The notes: generated from the sequence alone by a model not told the origin. Shown: positions 44,755-54,880, counted from the stretch's first letter. The stretch is 64,000 nucleotides of DNA from Motiliproteus coralliicola (GCF_003345655.1 NZ_QQOH01000001.1:186001-250000); one strand, 5' to 3'. Made by a program: numbers and translations.

Positions 44755-46146
44755 TTGTTTAAGTGGTTATCAAAGTCTAAGTCTACCGCCGAAGTCCCCT
44801 CATCATCGTCGAAAAACGAGTCTGCATCCCGCCAACGCCCCAACCCAAAGGCGTCAAAGGCCGGCCGTACTCAGCCTGCCGACAAAAAAACCAAACCCAC
44901 AAAACAACGTTCCAAAGCCACCTCGGCCAAGCCGAAATCTAACTGGAATCCGGACCAGTTTGTGGTTGCGCCGCAAGCGGACAAGGTTCGCTTCCATGAC
45001 TTGGATCTGCCCGACACCGTGATGCATGCAATTGCTGACCTGGGCTTTCAATATTGCACCCCGATTCAAGCCCAGACCCTGGTCCACACTCTGGAAGGCA
45101 AGGATCTTATCGGTAAAGCCCAGACCGGTACCGGCAAGACCGCTGCGTTCCTGATCAGTATCATCACCGATCTGATCGATTATCCCATTGGTGGTCGCCG
45201 TCCCAACGGCAAGCCTCGCGCGTTGGTGGTCGCTCCGACCCGGGAGCTGGTGATGCAGATCGCCAGCGATGCCGAAGGCTTGATCCAGCATAGCGGCATG
45301 AAGGTCGTCACTCTGGTAGGCGGCATGGACTATGAGAAACAACAGCGTCAATTGCGTCAGAATCAGATCGATATCCTGGTGGCGACCCCAGGTCGACTGC
45401 TCGACTTTAACCAGAAGGGTGAGGTAGATCTGAGCGGCGTCGAAGTGCTGGTGCTTGATGAAGCCGATCGCATGCTGAGCATGGGCTTCATCCCAGACGT
45501 GCGTGCGATTATTCGCAGCACCCCGCACAAGAAAGATCGTCAGACATTGCTGTTCAGTGCCACCTTCTCGGATCAGATCATGCATTTGGCTTCGCTATGG
45601 ACGCTGGATGCGGTAACCGTTGAGATCGAGTCGGAGCAGTTGACCGCCGATACCGTTGAGCAGATCGTCTACTTGGTCGGTGAGCAGGATAAATTCAATC
45701 TGCTCTACAACCTGGTACGTCAGCAGGAGTTGGAGCGGGTGATGGTATTCGCCAACCGGCGTGATCAGACGCGTCGCCTGACCGAGCGCCTGAAACGCAG
45801 TGGGGTGGAAACCGCGATGCTATCCGGCGAGGTCAGCCAGGGGCAGCGGGTCAAAACGCTCGAGGCGTTCCGCAGCGGCCGGATCAAAGTGCTGGTAGCC
45901 ACCGATGTGGCTGGGCGTGGGATCCACGTTGACGGTGTCAGCCACGTGATCAACTACAATCTGCCTGAGGATCCGGAAGATTATGTCCACCGAATAGGTC
46001 GTACCGGCCGCGCCGGGGCAGAGGGTATCTCCTACAGTTTCGCCTGCGAAACCGATGCATTTATGTTGCCGGATATCGAGGAGCTGATCGGGCGCCGCTT
46101 GCCTTGCCAGCATCCTGAAGAGAAGCTGCTTGAGTCGCCACGATAA
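44755..46146 (+). CDS. rhlB: DEAD-box RNA helicase RhlB
   Basis: The 463-residue protein unwinds RNA and in known species works with RNase E in the degradosome. A basic Ser/Lys-rich N-terminal extension (about 1-75) precedes the core. Motifs are [12 protein letters not shown] (Q), [11 protein letters not shown] (I), APTRELVMQ (Ia), [13 protein letters not shown] (II), LLFSATFS (III), [12 protein letters not shown] (V) and [10 protein letters not shown] (VI). It starts at TTG 44755, preceded by GATGAGGTG, and no nearer ATG fits. gpsA starts six bases after its stop. Confidence 0.92.
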   Translation: MFKWLSKSKSTAEVPSSSSKNESASRQRPNPKASKAGRTQPADKKTKPTKQRSKATSAKPKSNWNPDQFVVAPQADKVRFHDLDLPDTVMHAIADLGFQYCTPIQAQTLVHTLEGKDLIGKAQTGTGKTAAFLISIITDLIDYPIGGRRPNGKPRALVVAPTRELVMQIASDAEGLIQHSGMKVVTLVGGMDYEKQQRQLRQNQIDILVATPGRLLDFNQKGEVDLSGVEVLVLDEADRMLSMGFIPDVRAIIRSTPHKKDRQTLLFSATFSDQIMHLASLWTLDAVTVEIESEQLTADTVEQIVYLVGEQDKFNLLYNLVRQQELERVMVFANRRDQTRRLTERLKRSGVETAMLSGEVSQGQRVKTLEAFRSGRIKVLVATDVAGRGIHVDGVSHVINYNLPEDPEDYVHRIGRTGRAGAEGISYSFACETDAFMLPDIEELIGRRLPCQHPEEKLLESPR

Positions 46147-46151
46147 CGTTC

Positions 46152-47213
46152 ATGGATAGCGAATCGTCGATGTCTAAACCGAGTATTGATGCCAACACCA
46201 TCAGTGTGCTGGGAGGCGGAAGCTTCGGCACCGCACTGGCCAATATCGCCGCCTTGAACGGATACCGTGTCTACCAATGGATGCGCAATGCCGAACAGGC
46301 CGAGCAGATGAACCTCGAGCGGGAGAATAAACGCTACCTGCCCGGTTTTGAGCTTGCTCCTGGGCACAAGGCTGTTACCACACTGGATGCGGTAAGTCGT
46401 AGCCAGGTGGTATTTGTCTCCATCCCGAGTCGTAACTTCAGGGAAGTGGTGCAACAGGTCGTTCCATTGCTGCAACCCGGACAGATGCTGATTAGCACTA
46501 CCAAGGGGATCGAGCCGGGCAGTTTTCGGCTGATGAGCCAGATCCTAGCCGAGGAAGCACCCCATTGTCGTGTTGGTGTTCTCAGTGGCCCCAACCTGGC
46601 AAAGGAGATTGGAACTCGGCAGCTTACGGCGACAGTGATTGCCAGCGAGCACACAGGACTGTGCAACCAGATCCAGACCATCCTGCACTGCGACTTCTTC
46701 CGGGTCTATGCCGGCTCTGACATGTATGGCGTTGAGCTGGGCGGAGCCCTGAAGAATATCTATGCGATAGCTGCCGGCATGAGTTCAGCGCTGGGAATGG
46801 GAGAGAACACCCGCAGCATGCTGATGACCCGTTCATTGGCCGAGATGAGTCGTTTTGCCGTTAGGATGGGAGCAGACCCGCTGACTTTCCTTGGACTGGC
46901 GGGAGTTGGCGATCTGATCGTGACCTGCATGTCACCGCTGAGTCGCAATTACCGGGTCGGCTTTGCTTTGGGGCAGGGGCGAAATCTAGATGATGCGGTC
47001 GAGGAGCTCGGCGAGGTGGCCGAAGGGGTTAACACGCTCAAATACGTCAAAGCCAAGGCGGATGAGCTGGAGGTCTATATGCCGCTGGTTCAAGGTCTTT
47101 ATAAAGTGGTGTTCGAGGGTCAGCCGGTTGATCGTGTTATCGGTGGTATGATGATGGCCGCCCAGGGCGACGATGTGGCTTTCGAGCTACTGGATCGTTC
47201 CGGCGAGGCTTGA
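46152..47213 (+). CDS. gpsA: Glycerol-3-phosphate dehydrogenase [NAD(P)+]
   Basis: The 353-residue enzyme reduces dihydroxyacetone phosphate to sn-glycerol 3-phosphate for phospholipid synthesis. The Rossmann motif is [42 protein letters not shown] and [18 protein letters not shown] (catalytic Lys) follow. ATG at 46170 ([10 protein letters not shown]) is a possible later start. It sits between rhlB and sixA with short gaps, suggesting one operon; gpsA-sixA adjacency is common in gammaproteobacteria. Confidence 0.95.
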   Translation: MDSESSMSKPSIDANTISVLGGGSFGTALANIAALNGYRVYQWMRNAEQAEQMNLERENKRYLPGFELAPGHKAVTTLDAVSRSQVVFVSIPSRNFREVVQQVVPLLQPGQMLISTTKGIEPGSFRLMSQILAEEAPHCRVGVLSGPNLAKEIGTRQLTATVIASEHTGLCNQIQTILHCDFFRVYAGSDMYGVELGGALKNIYAIAAGMSSALGMGENTRSMLMTRSLAEMSRFAVRMGADPLTFLGLAGVGDLIVTCMSPLSRNYRVGFALGQGRNLDDAVEELGEVAEGVNTLKYVKAKADELEVYMPLVQGLYKVVFEGQPVDRVIGGMMMAAQGDDVAFELLDRSGEA

Positions 47214-47219
47214 ATTCCG

Positions 47220-47675
47220 ATGTCGCTGCAGTTGCTGTTGATGCGTCATGGTGAGGCGGCGTTCAGCTCACCGGATGAGATGCGTGAACTTACCCAGCGA
47301 GGTCGCGAACACACGTTGCAGGTGAGCCGTGAATGCCTGGATTCTTTGGCTGGGATTGACCGGGTTTATGTGTCGCCGTATCTGCGTGCGAAACAAACGC
47401 TGCAGTTAATCGGTTCTCTAGCTGAGTTGCCTGCTGCCGAAACCTATGCTGGTTTGACTCCCGACAGCGATATCGATGCTCTTATCGAGTGGTTGCAGCC
47501 GCAGCAGGGAAAGGTTCTGTTGGTGGCCCACAATCCCTTGCTGAGCAGACTGCTTAGCCAGTTGCTGGGCGATTCAGGACACTACGGATTTGATACCAGT
47601 ACGATGGCACAATTGACGATGCCGCTTGCCGCTAGCGGTTGTGCCGAGCTGGACTGGATTAAATATCCTCGCTGA
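47220..47675 (+). CDS. sixA: Phosphohistidine phosphatase SixA
   Basis: The 151-residue histidine phosphatase has the RHG motif LLMRHGEA at the N-terminus and the second catalytic His in VLLVAHNPLLSRL. Arg in SPYLRAKQT completes the site. The known member removes phosphate from His of phosphotransfer domains such as ArcB or the nitrogen PTS protein. It follows gpsA by six bases. It is convergent with the next gene, with only about 30 bases between. Confidence 0.93.
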   Translation: MSLQLLLMRHGEAAFSSPDEMRELTQRGREHTLQVSRECLDSLAGIDRVYVSPYLRAKQTLQLIGSLAELPAAETYAGLTPDSDIDALIEWLQPQQGKVLLVAHNPLLSRLLSQLLGDSGHYGFDTSTMAQLTMPLAASGCAELDWIKYPR

Positions 47676-47705
47676 CACGCCCTTCGTTTAGTCACTTTGA
47701 GGTCG

Positions 47706-49499
47706 CTACTCCACAGGAACGCCGACCGGCAAGTCTTTCTCTTGATCAAGTTTTTGCAGCATTTTTTGTGCCGACAGCATCAGTGTGGTTGTCGGGTAGA
47801 TGCTGAGGCCGCGACGCATCATTTGATAGCTACGCTGGTACTCCCCTTGATGATGAAGTGCGAACGACAGACCGGAGAACAACGCCGCATCGGGCATCTG
47901 GAGCAGGCGCTGCTCGGCCCAACGGATATACTCTTCGATTATCTCGGTGTTATCGGTCTTGATTGCGTAGTTCAGCAGGGTCTGCATCCTAATAAAATCG
48001 GCGGTATTGGCGAAGTAGATATTGCGCGAGGGAATGTCGAGTAGCTCGAAGCTTTTCGTTTTGGCGATGTTGAACTGAAAGATCACTCGATTCGCCAGCA
48101 GGCTATGGCTGAAAAAAATAGATGCCAGCACCGGCAGACTGATGCCCAGTCCCAGCATACAGGCGCGGGCGTAACGGCTGGGTTGAAAGACTTTGGTGGT
48201 GACGCGGTGGGTGGCCACGATTGCGATCAGGCTGACAAACAGCAGCCAATGCAGTTGAGAGATATAGAACGGAAGCTCTACCTGCGTGTGGAGGGTGATT
48301 GGCAGTAGCAGGGCTAAATAAGACCCGCCGCGCTGCCAGCCCAATCCGAAGCTGACCTTTAAAAAGGCCAATGCCAGTACCGCAATCCCGCTCAGGGCGA
48401 CCAGACCGCCTTCAACCCCCCAGTAGAGCAGCTCATTATGGGGATGGCTGAGGCGGGGGGCGAGTATCGCGGCGTCACGGTGCTCGGTAAGGTACTGGGC
48501 TTTCTTATCATGCCAGACCGGCTGAAAGCGGCCGATGCCATGACCGAAAACAGGCTTTTCCAGCATCAGCTCAACACTGGAGTCGTACATCATTCGCCGT
48601 ACATCGTTGCGGGTCGGGTCTTGGGATGTCTGAGAGGCTTTGCTTAGCTTTTCCAGTCCCTGTGTCAGGCCTCCAGTCTTGCTGTCAATCTGGCTCCCGC
48701 CCAGAATACCCAATCCCAACATGACCGAAACCAGTAACAAGCTCCTGCCGCGATGACGTAACAGCTGCTGATGGCGGCTCACACAGATCAACAAGATGCC
48801 GCCAAAGGCCGCTAAGATGCCGGTACGCGAGCCGCTGGTAACAACGACGAGGCTGCTGAGCAGGATGCACAGTAACACGCTGGTTTTTAAGAACAGGTTT
48901 CGATGCCGGAATGACGGTACGGTGGTTAAGAAAATAGCGATCAATAGGCCGGTGGCCAGATAGCTGGCGGCCAGGTTTTGTTGTTGAAATATCCCCCGGG
49001 GTATCCCGGGGGACTGGCTCATCCAGCCTGGGGGCGAATCTAATGCTAGTAGGTGGACCAGGCAGTAGATTGCCTGTAGCAAGGCTGACCCCATCAGAAT
49101 ATAGAGTAGGTTGTCACGTTGGCGACGGTTCAATCGAAATTGCGCCAAGCTAAAGAACAGTAGCATCCCACCCCAGATGGACAGGCTGCGGAACATCCAG
49201 GATGTGGGTTCGGAAACGGTTCCTATCGCACCAACTAGAGTCGTAACGGTCAAAAAAAACAGGATCGCCGCTGTCATTTTGGGAATGCGGACCAGGCCGC
49301 TATAGCCCAGCTTCAACAAGCCCATTGCAATCACAAAGACTGCAGCGATCCACACGGTATTGTTGAACGGTAGGAATAGCCCTTCGCCACCTAGATTGTG
49401 TTGGTAATAGAGCGGTGCGAGCAGAAAAAGAATGCTGAAGAGAACAAACAGGGCGCGATTAAACCGCTGTTCTGAAACGGGATCTGCTAAGCTGATCAT
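47706..49499 (-). CDS. O-antigen ligase / PglL-type oligosaccharyltransferase-like membrane protein
   Basis: The 597-residue protein has ten to twelve transmembrane helices up to about residue 440 and a soluble helical C-terminus (LRRGLSIYPTTTLML region, TPR-like). The Wzy_C signature is present: HGIGRFQPVWHDKKA and LSHPHNELLYWGVEGGLVALSG, whose His is typical of the catalytic loop. The family joins lipid-linked glycans to lipid A or to pilin. No pilin or glycan cluster is adjacent, so target choice is open; the length and C-terminal domain favour the protein O-glycosylation (PglL/PilO) side. It is a single gene. Confidence 0.83.
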   Translation of the reverse strand: MISLADPVSEQRFNRALFVLFSILFLLAPLYYQHNLGGEGLFLPFNNTVWIAAVFVIAMGLLKLGYSGLVRIPKMTAAILFFLTVTTLVGAIGTVSEPTSWMFRSLSIWGGMLLFFSLAQFRLNRRQRDNLLYILMGSALLQAIYCLVHLLALDSPPGWMSQSPGIPRGIFQQQNLAASYLATGLLIAIFLTTVPSFRHRNLFLKTSVLLCILLSSLVVVTSGSRTGILAAFGGILLICVSRHQQLLRHRGRSLLLVSVMLGLGILGGSQIDSKTGGLTQGLEKLSKASQTSQDPTRNDVRRMMYDSSVELMLEKPVFGHGIGRFQPVWHDKKAQYLTEHRDAAILAPRLSHPHNELLYWGVEGGLVALSGIAVLALAFLKVSFGLGWQRGGSYLALLLPITLHTQVELPFYISQLHWLLFVSLIAIVATHRVTTKVFQPSRYARACMLGLGISLPVLASIFFSHSLLANRVIFQFNIAKTKSFELLDIPSRNIYFANTADFIRMQTLLNYAIKTDNTEIIEEYIRWAEQRLLQMPDAALFSGLSFALHHQGEYQRSYQMMRRGLSIYPTTTLMLSAQKMLQKLDQEKDLPVGVPVE

Positions 49500-49637
49500 G
49501 GATATCTGCCCTTGTTGTTAAGGCGATGATAATAGCGGACTTTAACGCATTAACCTACCGGTTCTCAGTATAGAGTCCAGTTGTGAACAGTCCGGTGACA
49601 ACCGGTTTTCTCGGGTTTTTGAGTGGTGCTGATAGCA

Positions 49638-50573
49638 ATGAAAAAAAGTGGTTGCCATAGCCGAATGAATCGGCAACTGGTGTGCTCATTATTGTTTCTG
49701 TGCGGTTGCCTCCTTGCTGTTTCGGCAAAGGCGGCTACCGATGTTACCGGTTCAAACGATCTGGGCGAGCTGCAGCGCTACCCTAATTCCTGGATTGTCG
49801 ACTACAGCCAGGCGACCGTACCCGAGTACCGCCTGGCAACGGGTAAGATGAAAAAGATCAACGGGGTGGTCTCGCCGCAATCAGCGCAGTATTTATCTGG
49901 CCACTTAACCCGGGTTACCTACCGTTTGCCTTCGGGCCGTAGTAGCCATGAGGCGTTTAACCACTTTGCTGCTCAGTTTGAAACCTTGGGGGCGCAGGTG
50001 TTGTACCGTTGTGAGGGACGAAACTGTGGAGACAGTGATCAATGGGCCAATTACCAGTTCGGTATCCAGCGGCTCTACGGAATTGATCGGGAGCAGTATT
50101 ACCAGGCGTTGAGCTTTGAAGGGGGACAAGGGCCTCTTTATCTGGCGTTCTATACGGTCAAGCGGGGTAATAAGCGGGTGTATGTCCAGTTAGATCTTGT
50201 TGATCCTACGGCATCACAAACATCGCGTCAGCCCCAGACAGAAGTTGCGGATGTATTGCTGGAGCAGTTGCAGCAGCGGCAGCGTGCGTATCTGGTCAGT
50301 TCTGAAGATGCCGGCTTTGAGAGGCTGCTCACATTGTTGCAGCAGCGCCAAGATTTACGGTTACAGTTGGTTGGTCATAGTGATCAGGGCTTGAGTGCCA
50401 TGCAACAGAGGCAGCATTCGATAGAGCTGGCGTTGAGACTGCAACAACGACTTTTGGATTCCGGAGTCGAAGCGGGCCGTGTCGAGGTTTTCGGAGTCGG
50501 GGCCCTGGCGCCAGCCTATCTGAATGATATTCCGTCACAGCGTATCGAGCTGTTACTGCTGGATTCCAACTAG
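49638..50573 (+). CDS. DUF4892 / OmpA-like domain exported protein
   Basis: A 311-residue exported protein. The N-terminus is a signal peptide (VCSLLFLCGCLLAVSAKAA; a Cys before the cleavage region makes a lipoprotein possible). The middle (about 40-195) has the pattern of DUF4892: SWIVDYSQATVPEYRLATGK, TRVTYRLPSGRSSHEAF and YRCEGRNCGDSDQWAN. The last 90 residues look OmpA-like (LVGHSDQGLSAMQQRQ, VEVFGVGALAPAYLNDIPSQR) but without the full peptidoglycan-binding motif. The start may be 49638 or ATG 49665. It is envelope-located; function is not known. Confidence 0.78.
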   Translation: MKKSGCHSRMNRQLVCSLLFLCGCLLAVSAKAATDVTGSNDLGELQRYPNSWIVDYSQATVPEYRLATGKMKKINGVVSPQSAQYLSGHLTRVTYRLPSGRSSHEAFNHFAAQFETLGAQVLYRCEGRNCGDSDQWANYQFGIQRLYGIDREQYYQALSFEGGQGPLYLAFYTVKRGNKRVYVQLDLVDPTASQTSRQPQTEVADVLLEQLQQRQRAYLVSSEDAGFERLLTLLQQRQDLRLQLVGHSDQGLSAMQQRQHSIELALRLQQRLLDSGVEAGRVEVFGVGALAPAYLNDIPSQRIELLLLDSN

Positions 50574-50703
50574 TCCTCTGTTACAGGCGGCAGCGGTGTA
50601 GGCTCTGCGCAGAGGCTTTCTATATCGATGGTTGAATTGATCGCTGGCCGGGTTTTCCGATATAGATAACGGATTATTTGGTTGCTTGATATCAGGGAAA
50701 GAC

Positions 50704-51039
50704 ATGCCCCATTTAGTGGTCGACTATGCCGTATCATTGGAGTCACAGCTAGAGATCTCAACATTGCTGCTGTCGCTTGATCAGGCTGCGATTGAATCCG
50801 GTCTGTTTGAGTCGGCTGCGGTTAAGACCCGGGCTCAGGGGTTTATGCACTATACCGTGGCGGGTAAGCCGCAGGCTTTCGTTCATGTCTGCGCCAGAAT
50901 TCTGTCCGGCAGGAGCAGCGAGCAGAAGCTGCTGCTGAGCCAGCAGCTGTTGGGGGTGCTGGCATCCCAGGTGCCGGGGCAGGTCAGTCGTACGGTCGAG
51001 GTCGTGGAGAAGGAGCGTAGTTGCTATCTCAAGGGCTGA
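50704..51039 (+). CDS. Tautomerase, 5-carboxymethyl-2-hydroxymuconate isomerase family
   Basis: A 111-residue protein starting MPHLVVDYAVSLE, so after Met removal Pro1 would be the catalytic base, the hallmark of the tautomerase superfamily. AFVHVCARILSGRSSEQKLLLSQQLL matches the CHMI/HpaF subfamily. ATG at 50704 is chosen for this reason. HpaF works in homoprotocatechuate breakdown, but no such catabolic genes are nearby, so the true substrate is open. It is upstream of nhaD with about 110 bases between and stands alone. Confidence 0.85.
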   Translation: MPHLVVDYAVSLESQLEISTLLLSLDQAAIESGLFESAAVKTRAQGFMHYTVAGKPQAFVHVCARILSGRSSEQKLLLSQQLLGVLASQVPGQVSRTVEVVEKERSCYLKG

Positions 51040-51148
51040 ATTAGAACAACAATGATCCCTGCTTGGCGGTCTATCTATGGATATAGAGCTAGCACCAGCC
51101 GAGGGTAATCGAACTGAATCAATGGTCATGACATGTCGGAGGGGGCTT

Positions 51149-52612
51149 ATGTCGGACGCTGTATACGTAAAACCAGTTAATTGGGTTCTATTCTCTTTAC
51201 TGCTACTTGGTGCTGCGCCTGCCATGGCTGCAGTAGGTCCGATCGATCTGACCGATAGCGGGATCGGCTACATTGCACTGATTGTTTTTTGTATCGCCTA
51301 TGTGGTGGTGATGCTGGAAGAGAAGCTGCATCTGAGGAAGTCGAAACCGGTGCTGGTGGCGGCCGGGGTGATCTGGGCACTGATCGGTTGGTTTTATATT
51401 CAGCAGGGGGTGGAGCATGTGGTCGAGGAGGCCTATAAGCACACCCTGCTGGAGTTCTCCGAGCTGATGCTGTTTCTGCTGGTGGCGATGACCTACATAA
51501 ACGCGCTGGAGGAGCGGCGTGTGTTTGATGCGCTCCGAAGTTGGATGGTGCGCAAAGGCTTCAATTACCGGACCCTGTTCTGGCTTACTGGCTTCTTGGC
51601 GTTCTTTATTTCACCGATCGCAGATAACCTGACCACCGCATTGTTGATGTGTGCCGTGGTGATGAAAGTAGCCGAAGGTGATCGGCGGTTCATTAATCTG
51701 AGCTGCATTAATATCGTGGTGGCGGCCAACGCTGGTGGGGCGTTCAGTCCGTTTGGTGATATCACTACGCTGATGGTCTGGCAGGCTGGGTTGGTGGAAT
51801 TCCAAGAATTCTTCGTGCTCTTTTTCCCGTCGTTGGTCAACTTTGTCGTGCCGGCTGTCGTGATGAGTTTCTTTGTCGAAGACCGAAGCCCAGAGCCCAG
51901 CAATGAGGTGGTCGAGCTCAAGCGCGGTGCGCACCGAATTCTAGGTTTGTTCCTGCTTACAATTGCCACGGCGGTTTCTTGTCACCTGTTCTTGCATCTA
52001 CCGCCGGTACTGGGAATGATGGCGGGGCTGGGTTATCTGCAGTTTTTTGGCTATTTCCTGCGGATGACTCTGGCTGGTTCGCTGGCGAAGAAACGTAAGA
52101 TGGCCGAAGAGGCTGGCGACAGCGAGCGCTTGAAACGTCTGGGTAGTGTGGTGCCTTTCGATGTGTTCAACCGGGTTGCTCGCGCCGAGTGGGATACACT
52201 GTTGTTCTTCTATGGCGTTATCGTTTGTGTCGGCGGTCTGGGCTTTATGGGCTACTTGGCGATGATGTCGGATCTGATGTATACCCAATGGGATGCCAGT
52301 AGCGCCAATATCGCCCTCGGTATTATTTCTGCAGTCGTCGATAATATTCCGGTGATGTTTGCGGTGTTGACGATGGAGCCGGCCATGTCGCAAGGGCATT
52401 GGCTACTAATCACTTTGACTGCAGGGGTCGGTGGTAGCCTCTTGTCGATCGGCTCTGCTGCCGGTGTGGCCTTGATGGGGCAGGCCCGAGGTTATTACAC
52501 CTTCTTCGGCCACTTGAAATGGGCTCCCGTCATTATGCTGGGCTACGCCGCCAGTATCTGGGTTCACTTTTGGCTAAATGCCGGCCAATTCGAGGTATTT
52601 AAGAACCTCTGA
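51149..52612 (+). CDS. nhaD: Sodium/proton antiporter NhaD
   Basis: The 487-residue inner-membrane antiporter exports sodium in exchange for protons. About twelve hydrophobic helices are seen, with an N-terminal signal-like helix (LFSLLLLGAAPAMAA). Family motifs include FFISPIADNLTTALLMCAVVM, NAGGAFSPFGDITTLMVWQ and GIISAVVDNIPVMFAVLTM, whose Asp residues are needed for transport in known NhaD proteins. ATG at 51149 follows CGGAGGGGGCTT; longer upstream starts lack such a site. It suits a marine or alkaline habitat and complements the OadGAB sodium pump at 12.7-16.1 kb. Confidence 0.93.
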   Translation: MSDAVYVKPVNWVLFSLLLLGAAPAMAAVGPIDLTDSGIGYIALIVFCIAYVVVMLEEKLHLRKSKPVLVAAGVIWALIGWFYIQQGVEHVVEEAYKHTLLEFSELMLFLLVAMTYINALEERRVFDALRSWMVRKGFNYRTLFWLTGFLAFFISPIADNLTTALLMCAVVMKVAEGDRRFINLSCINIVVAANAGGAFSPFGDITTLMVWQAGLVEFQEFFVLFFPSLVNFVVPAVVMSFFVEDRSPEPSNEVVELKRGAHRILGLFLLTIATAVSCHLFLHLPPVLGMMAGLGYLQFFGYFLRMTLAGSLAKKRKMAEEAGDSERLKRLGSVVPFDVFNRVARAEWDTLLFFYGVIVCVGGLGFMGYLAMMSDLMYTQWDASSANIALGIISAVVDNIPVMFAVLTMEPAMSQGHWLLITLTAGVGGSLLSIGSAAGVALMGQARGYYTFFGHLKWAPVIMLGYAASIWVHFWLNAGQFEVFKNL

Positions 52613-52627
52613 CAGATTCATTCAGCC

Positions 52628-52660
52628 AAAAAAAACGCCGCTATCAGCGGCGTTTTTTTT
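52628..52660. terminator. Bidirectional rho-independent terminator
   Basis: A-run, ACGCCGCT-ATC-AGCGGCGT, T-run. It separates convergent nhaD and the diguanylate cyclase gene. Confidence 0.92.
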
Positions 52661-52683
52661 GGATCAAAGATAGCTGCGATTGC

Positions 52684-53709
52684 TCAGAGCTTGGGCAGTG
52701 CGGTTACCTGATTGCGGCCGTTGCGTTTAGAGGCAAACAAGCCTCTGTCGGCCCGCTCCATCATCTCTTCGATCGTTTCGTCTGGATGTAGCTCCGCGAC
52801 GCCTACCGAAGCTGACAAAGTCCCGAGAACCTCGCGGCTGCTACGGCGTTTGATGGTGTTGGACTGGAACCGTTTGAGGATGTTGAAAGCCACTGTTTTG
52901 GCTTCGTGGGTGTTGGTGTCGGGTAGTATGACCGCAAATTCGTCGCCGCCGTAGCGCGAGATCAGGTCAGATCCGCGGGTCGCATTTTTTAGGATCTTGG
53001 CGGCGAAGCAGAGAACCTGGTCACCGACCAGGTGGCCATGCTTGTCATTGAACGGCTTGAAGTTGTCCAGGTCGATCATCAGTACGGACAGATGCGGCTG
53101 CTGGGTGCCATCGGCGGTGAGCTTGCGTAGCGCGCTGTCGAGCCCGCGACGGTTTGATACCCCGGTCAGTGGATCGGTAAAGACCTCGGAGCGGACTTGG
53201 TCATACTGTTCTTTCAAAAGCGAAACTTCGTCGTTAGTCTGGCGAAGCTCGGTCTCCATCGCGCAGATCGAATCATCCATGCGTTGGGTTTCAATGACCA
53301 GGTGCTGGATGACGCCAAGGACGCCATCAAGGTCGGTGGACTCGTCGCTGAGTATTTCTTTTGACTGGACCAGGGTTTGATGGAAATGCTGGGTTTCCGC
53401 CTGGGGGCGTTCGGTAAGACTGAGCACCTGTTGCAGGATCTGCTGCAGGCCGGCGCGGAACTCTTCTAATCGTTCGTCGGTGTGACTCCCGAAATGCTCC
53501 TGGTACAGCTTATCAAGTTCGACTTCCAGTCTGTCGCCATGGGAGTTGAATTGAGATAAGCGAAAACTCAGGCCCGGGTTTTGTCCGCTGAGATGCTCGT
53601 AACCAACGCTGTAATGGGACGGTACTGCTTTGACCTTATTGGATTTGAGCCAATCGAGGGTTTGCTTGGCCAGTTCCTGGCTTTGTTCCAAATCTTTATT
53701 GTTGCTCAT
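52684..53709 (-). CDS. GGDEF diguanylate cyclase
   Basis: The 341-residue soluble protein has a helical N-terminal part (about 1-165, including a coiled coil around TELRQTNDEVSLLKEQYDQV) and a C-terminal GGDEF domain. The active site is SRYGGDEFAVILP and the feedback I-site RGSD lies five residues upstream, so it should be active and product-inhibited. LTGVSNRRGLDSAL starts the domain. No membrane or receiver domain is present; the N-terminus is the likely sensor or partner site. It makes c-di-GMP, opposite to the EAL protein at 37.0-39.3 kb. Confidence 0.92.
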   Translation of the reverse strand: MSNNKDLEQSQELAKQTLDWLKSNKVKAVPSHYSVGYEHLSGQNPGLSFRLSQFNSHGDRLEVELDKLYQEHFGSHTDERLEEFRAGLQQILQQVLSLTERPQAETQHFHQTLVQSKEILSDESTDLDGVLGVIQHLVIETQRMDDSICAMETELRQTNDEVSLLKEQYDQVRSEVFTDPLTGVSNRRGLDSALRKLTADGTQQPHLSVLMIDLDNFKPFNDKHGHLVGDQVLCFAAKILKNATRGSDLISRYGGDEFAVILPDTNTHEAKTVAFNILKRFQSNTIKRRSSREVLGTLSASVGVAELHPDETIEEMMERADRGLFASKRNGRNQVTALPKL

Positions 53710-54001
53710 CAGGGTTCCTGTGGGAGCGGTGATTGATCGGCACTTTGGCGTGCCTGAGCAGTTCAGTAGTGGCTGAATTGCTGAGCCCCGAAATCAATCG
53801 AATACAACACTAAGCCTTTTATTCTAAGCCAGTTTTATGAATAAACTGCGAAGAAATAGCCATCATCGCGTCTGCTGACTGAAAGTCAAGCTGGTTCAGC
53901 GAACGAGTTAATCCAGATCAGTTATTGGGCTCTCTGATAGCAGATTCTTTGCAATAAGCAGCGCTCGTCAGGAACGGGGGGGTAGCCTACTGCCTGTCGG
54001 T

Positions 54002-54880
54002 TTAAAAGACAGTGGTCGCCCCGGGATTGATGATGCTCAGCACTTCAAAGGCCTCCATATTGGCTTCCATGGCGATCGTTTCAACCTCGGCTGCAGTGAG
54101 CTCAATGTTGCCTAACTGTAGCTGATCCAGTTGTTTCAGCTGTTCGCTGAGATCGCTGCTTTTGAGCTCGGGCTCGACGCAATTGGTAATCTTGATCGCC
54201 AGGCCCAGTAGCTGGCACTCGGGCAATAAGCGGTCGGATTGCTGTGGGGCGTGTTGAAATTTGACCGGTACCCACAGCACAGAAGGGAGATGCCAGCGTT
54301 CCAACAGTGTTGCGCCAATCTCGGCGGCATCGAAGCCAAGCCAGCGGCGTTCGAGCTCGTGCAGGGGCTCGTGACTGTCCTTGGCCTGCTGTAGCAGTTG
54401 GGCGTAATCGTTTGACATGGTGGTTAATAAAACAAGACGACCGATATCATGGAGTAGCCCCATGAGAAACTGGGATTCGCCGTTGCCTTTGTGTGTCAAA
54501 CGATAAAGTTTTTTGGCGATCAGTCCGCAGTACACACTGCGGTGCCAGAAGCTGTCCATGTCGATCAGCTCGGTGGAAACATTGCCAAAAACGCTGGCAG
54601 TACTGGAGGCTAACACCAGAGAGCGGATCTCGTCGGTTCCGATCAGATTGGTGGCACGGCTCATCGAATCGATCTGGGCCGGGAAGCCGTAGAAGGCACT
54701 GTTGACCAGTTTCAAAAGCTGGGCGGATAGCGCCGGATCATGGCTTATCACGTCGGCAATCTCTTCGATCAATGAGGTGTCGGATTCGATCAATTCATTA
54801 ATCCGTACCACGACATCGGGCAATGAAAGCAGCTGGTCAATACCGTCAATAATCTCATTGGGAGTCATAGGGGGCCCCAT
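54002..54880 (-). CDS. HDOD-domain signalling protein
   Basis: A 292-residue single-domain HDOD protein. Typical segments are LLSLPDVVVRINELIESDTS, DPALSAQLLKLVNSAFYGF, SMSRATNLIGTDEIRSLVLA and FLMGLLHDIGRLVLLTTM. The HD pair is present in LLHDIG, but other metal ligands of HD-GYP enzymes are missing, so catalysis is not assured. ATG at 54868 (MTPNEI) is an alternative start. It is a single gene, and is distinct from the REC-HDOD protein at 27.5 kb. Confidence 0.87.
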   Translation of the reverse strand: MGPPMTPNEIIDGIDQLLSLPDVVVRINELIESDTSLIEEIADVISHDPALSAQLLKLVNSAFYGFPAQIDSMSRATNLIGTDEIRSLVLASSTASVFGNVSTELIDMDSFWHRSVYCGLIAKKLYRLTHKGNGESQFLMGLLHDIGRLVLLTTMSNDYAQLLQQAKDSHEPLHELERRWLGFDAAEIGATLLERWHLPSVLWVPVKFQHAPQQSDRLLPECQLLGLAIKITNCVEPELKSSDLSEQLKQLDQLQLGNIELTAAEVETIAMEANMEAFEVLSIINPGATTVF

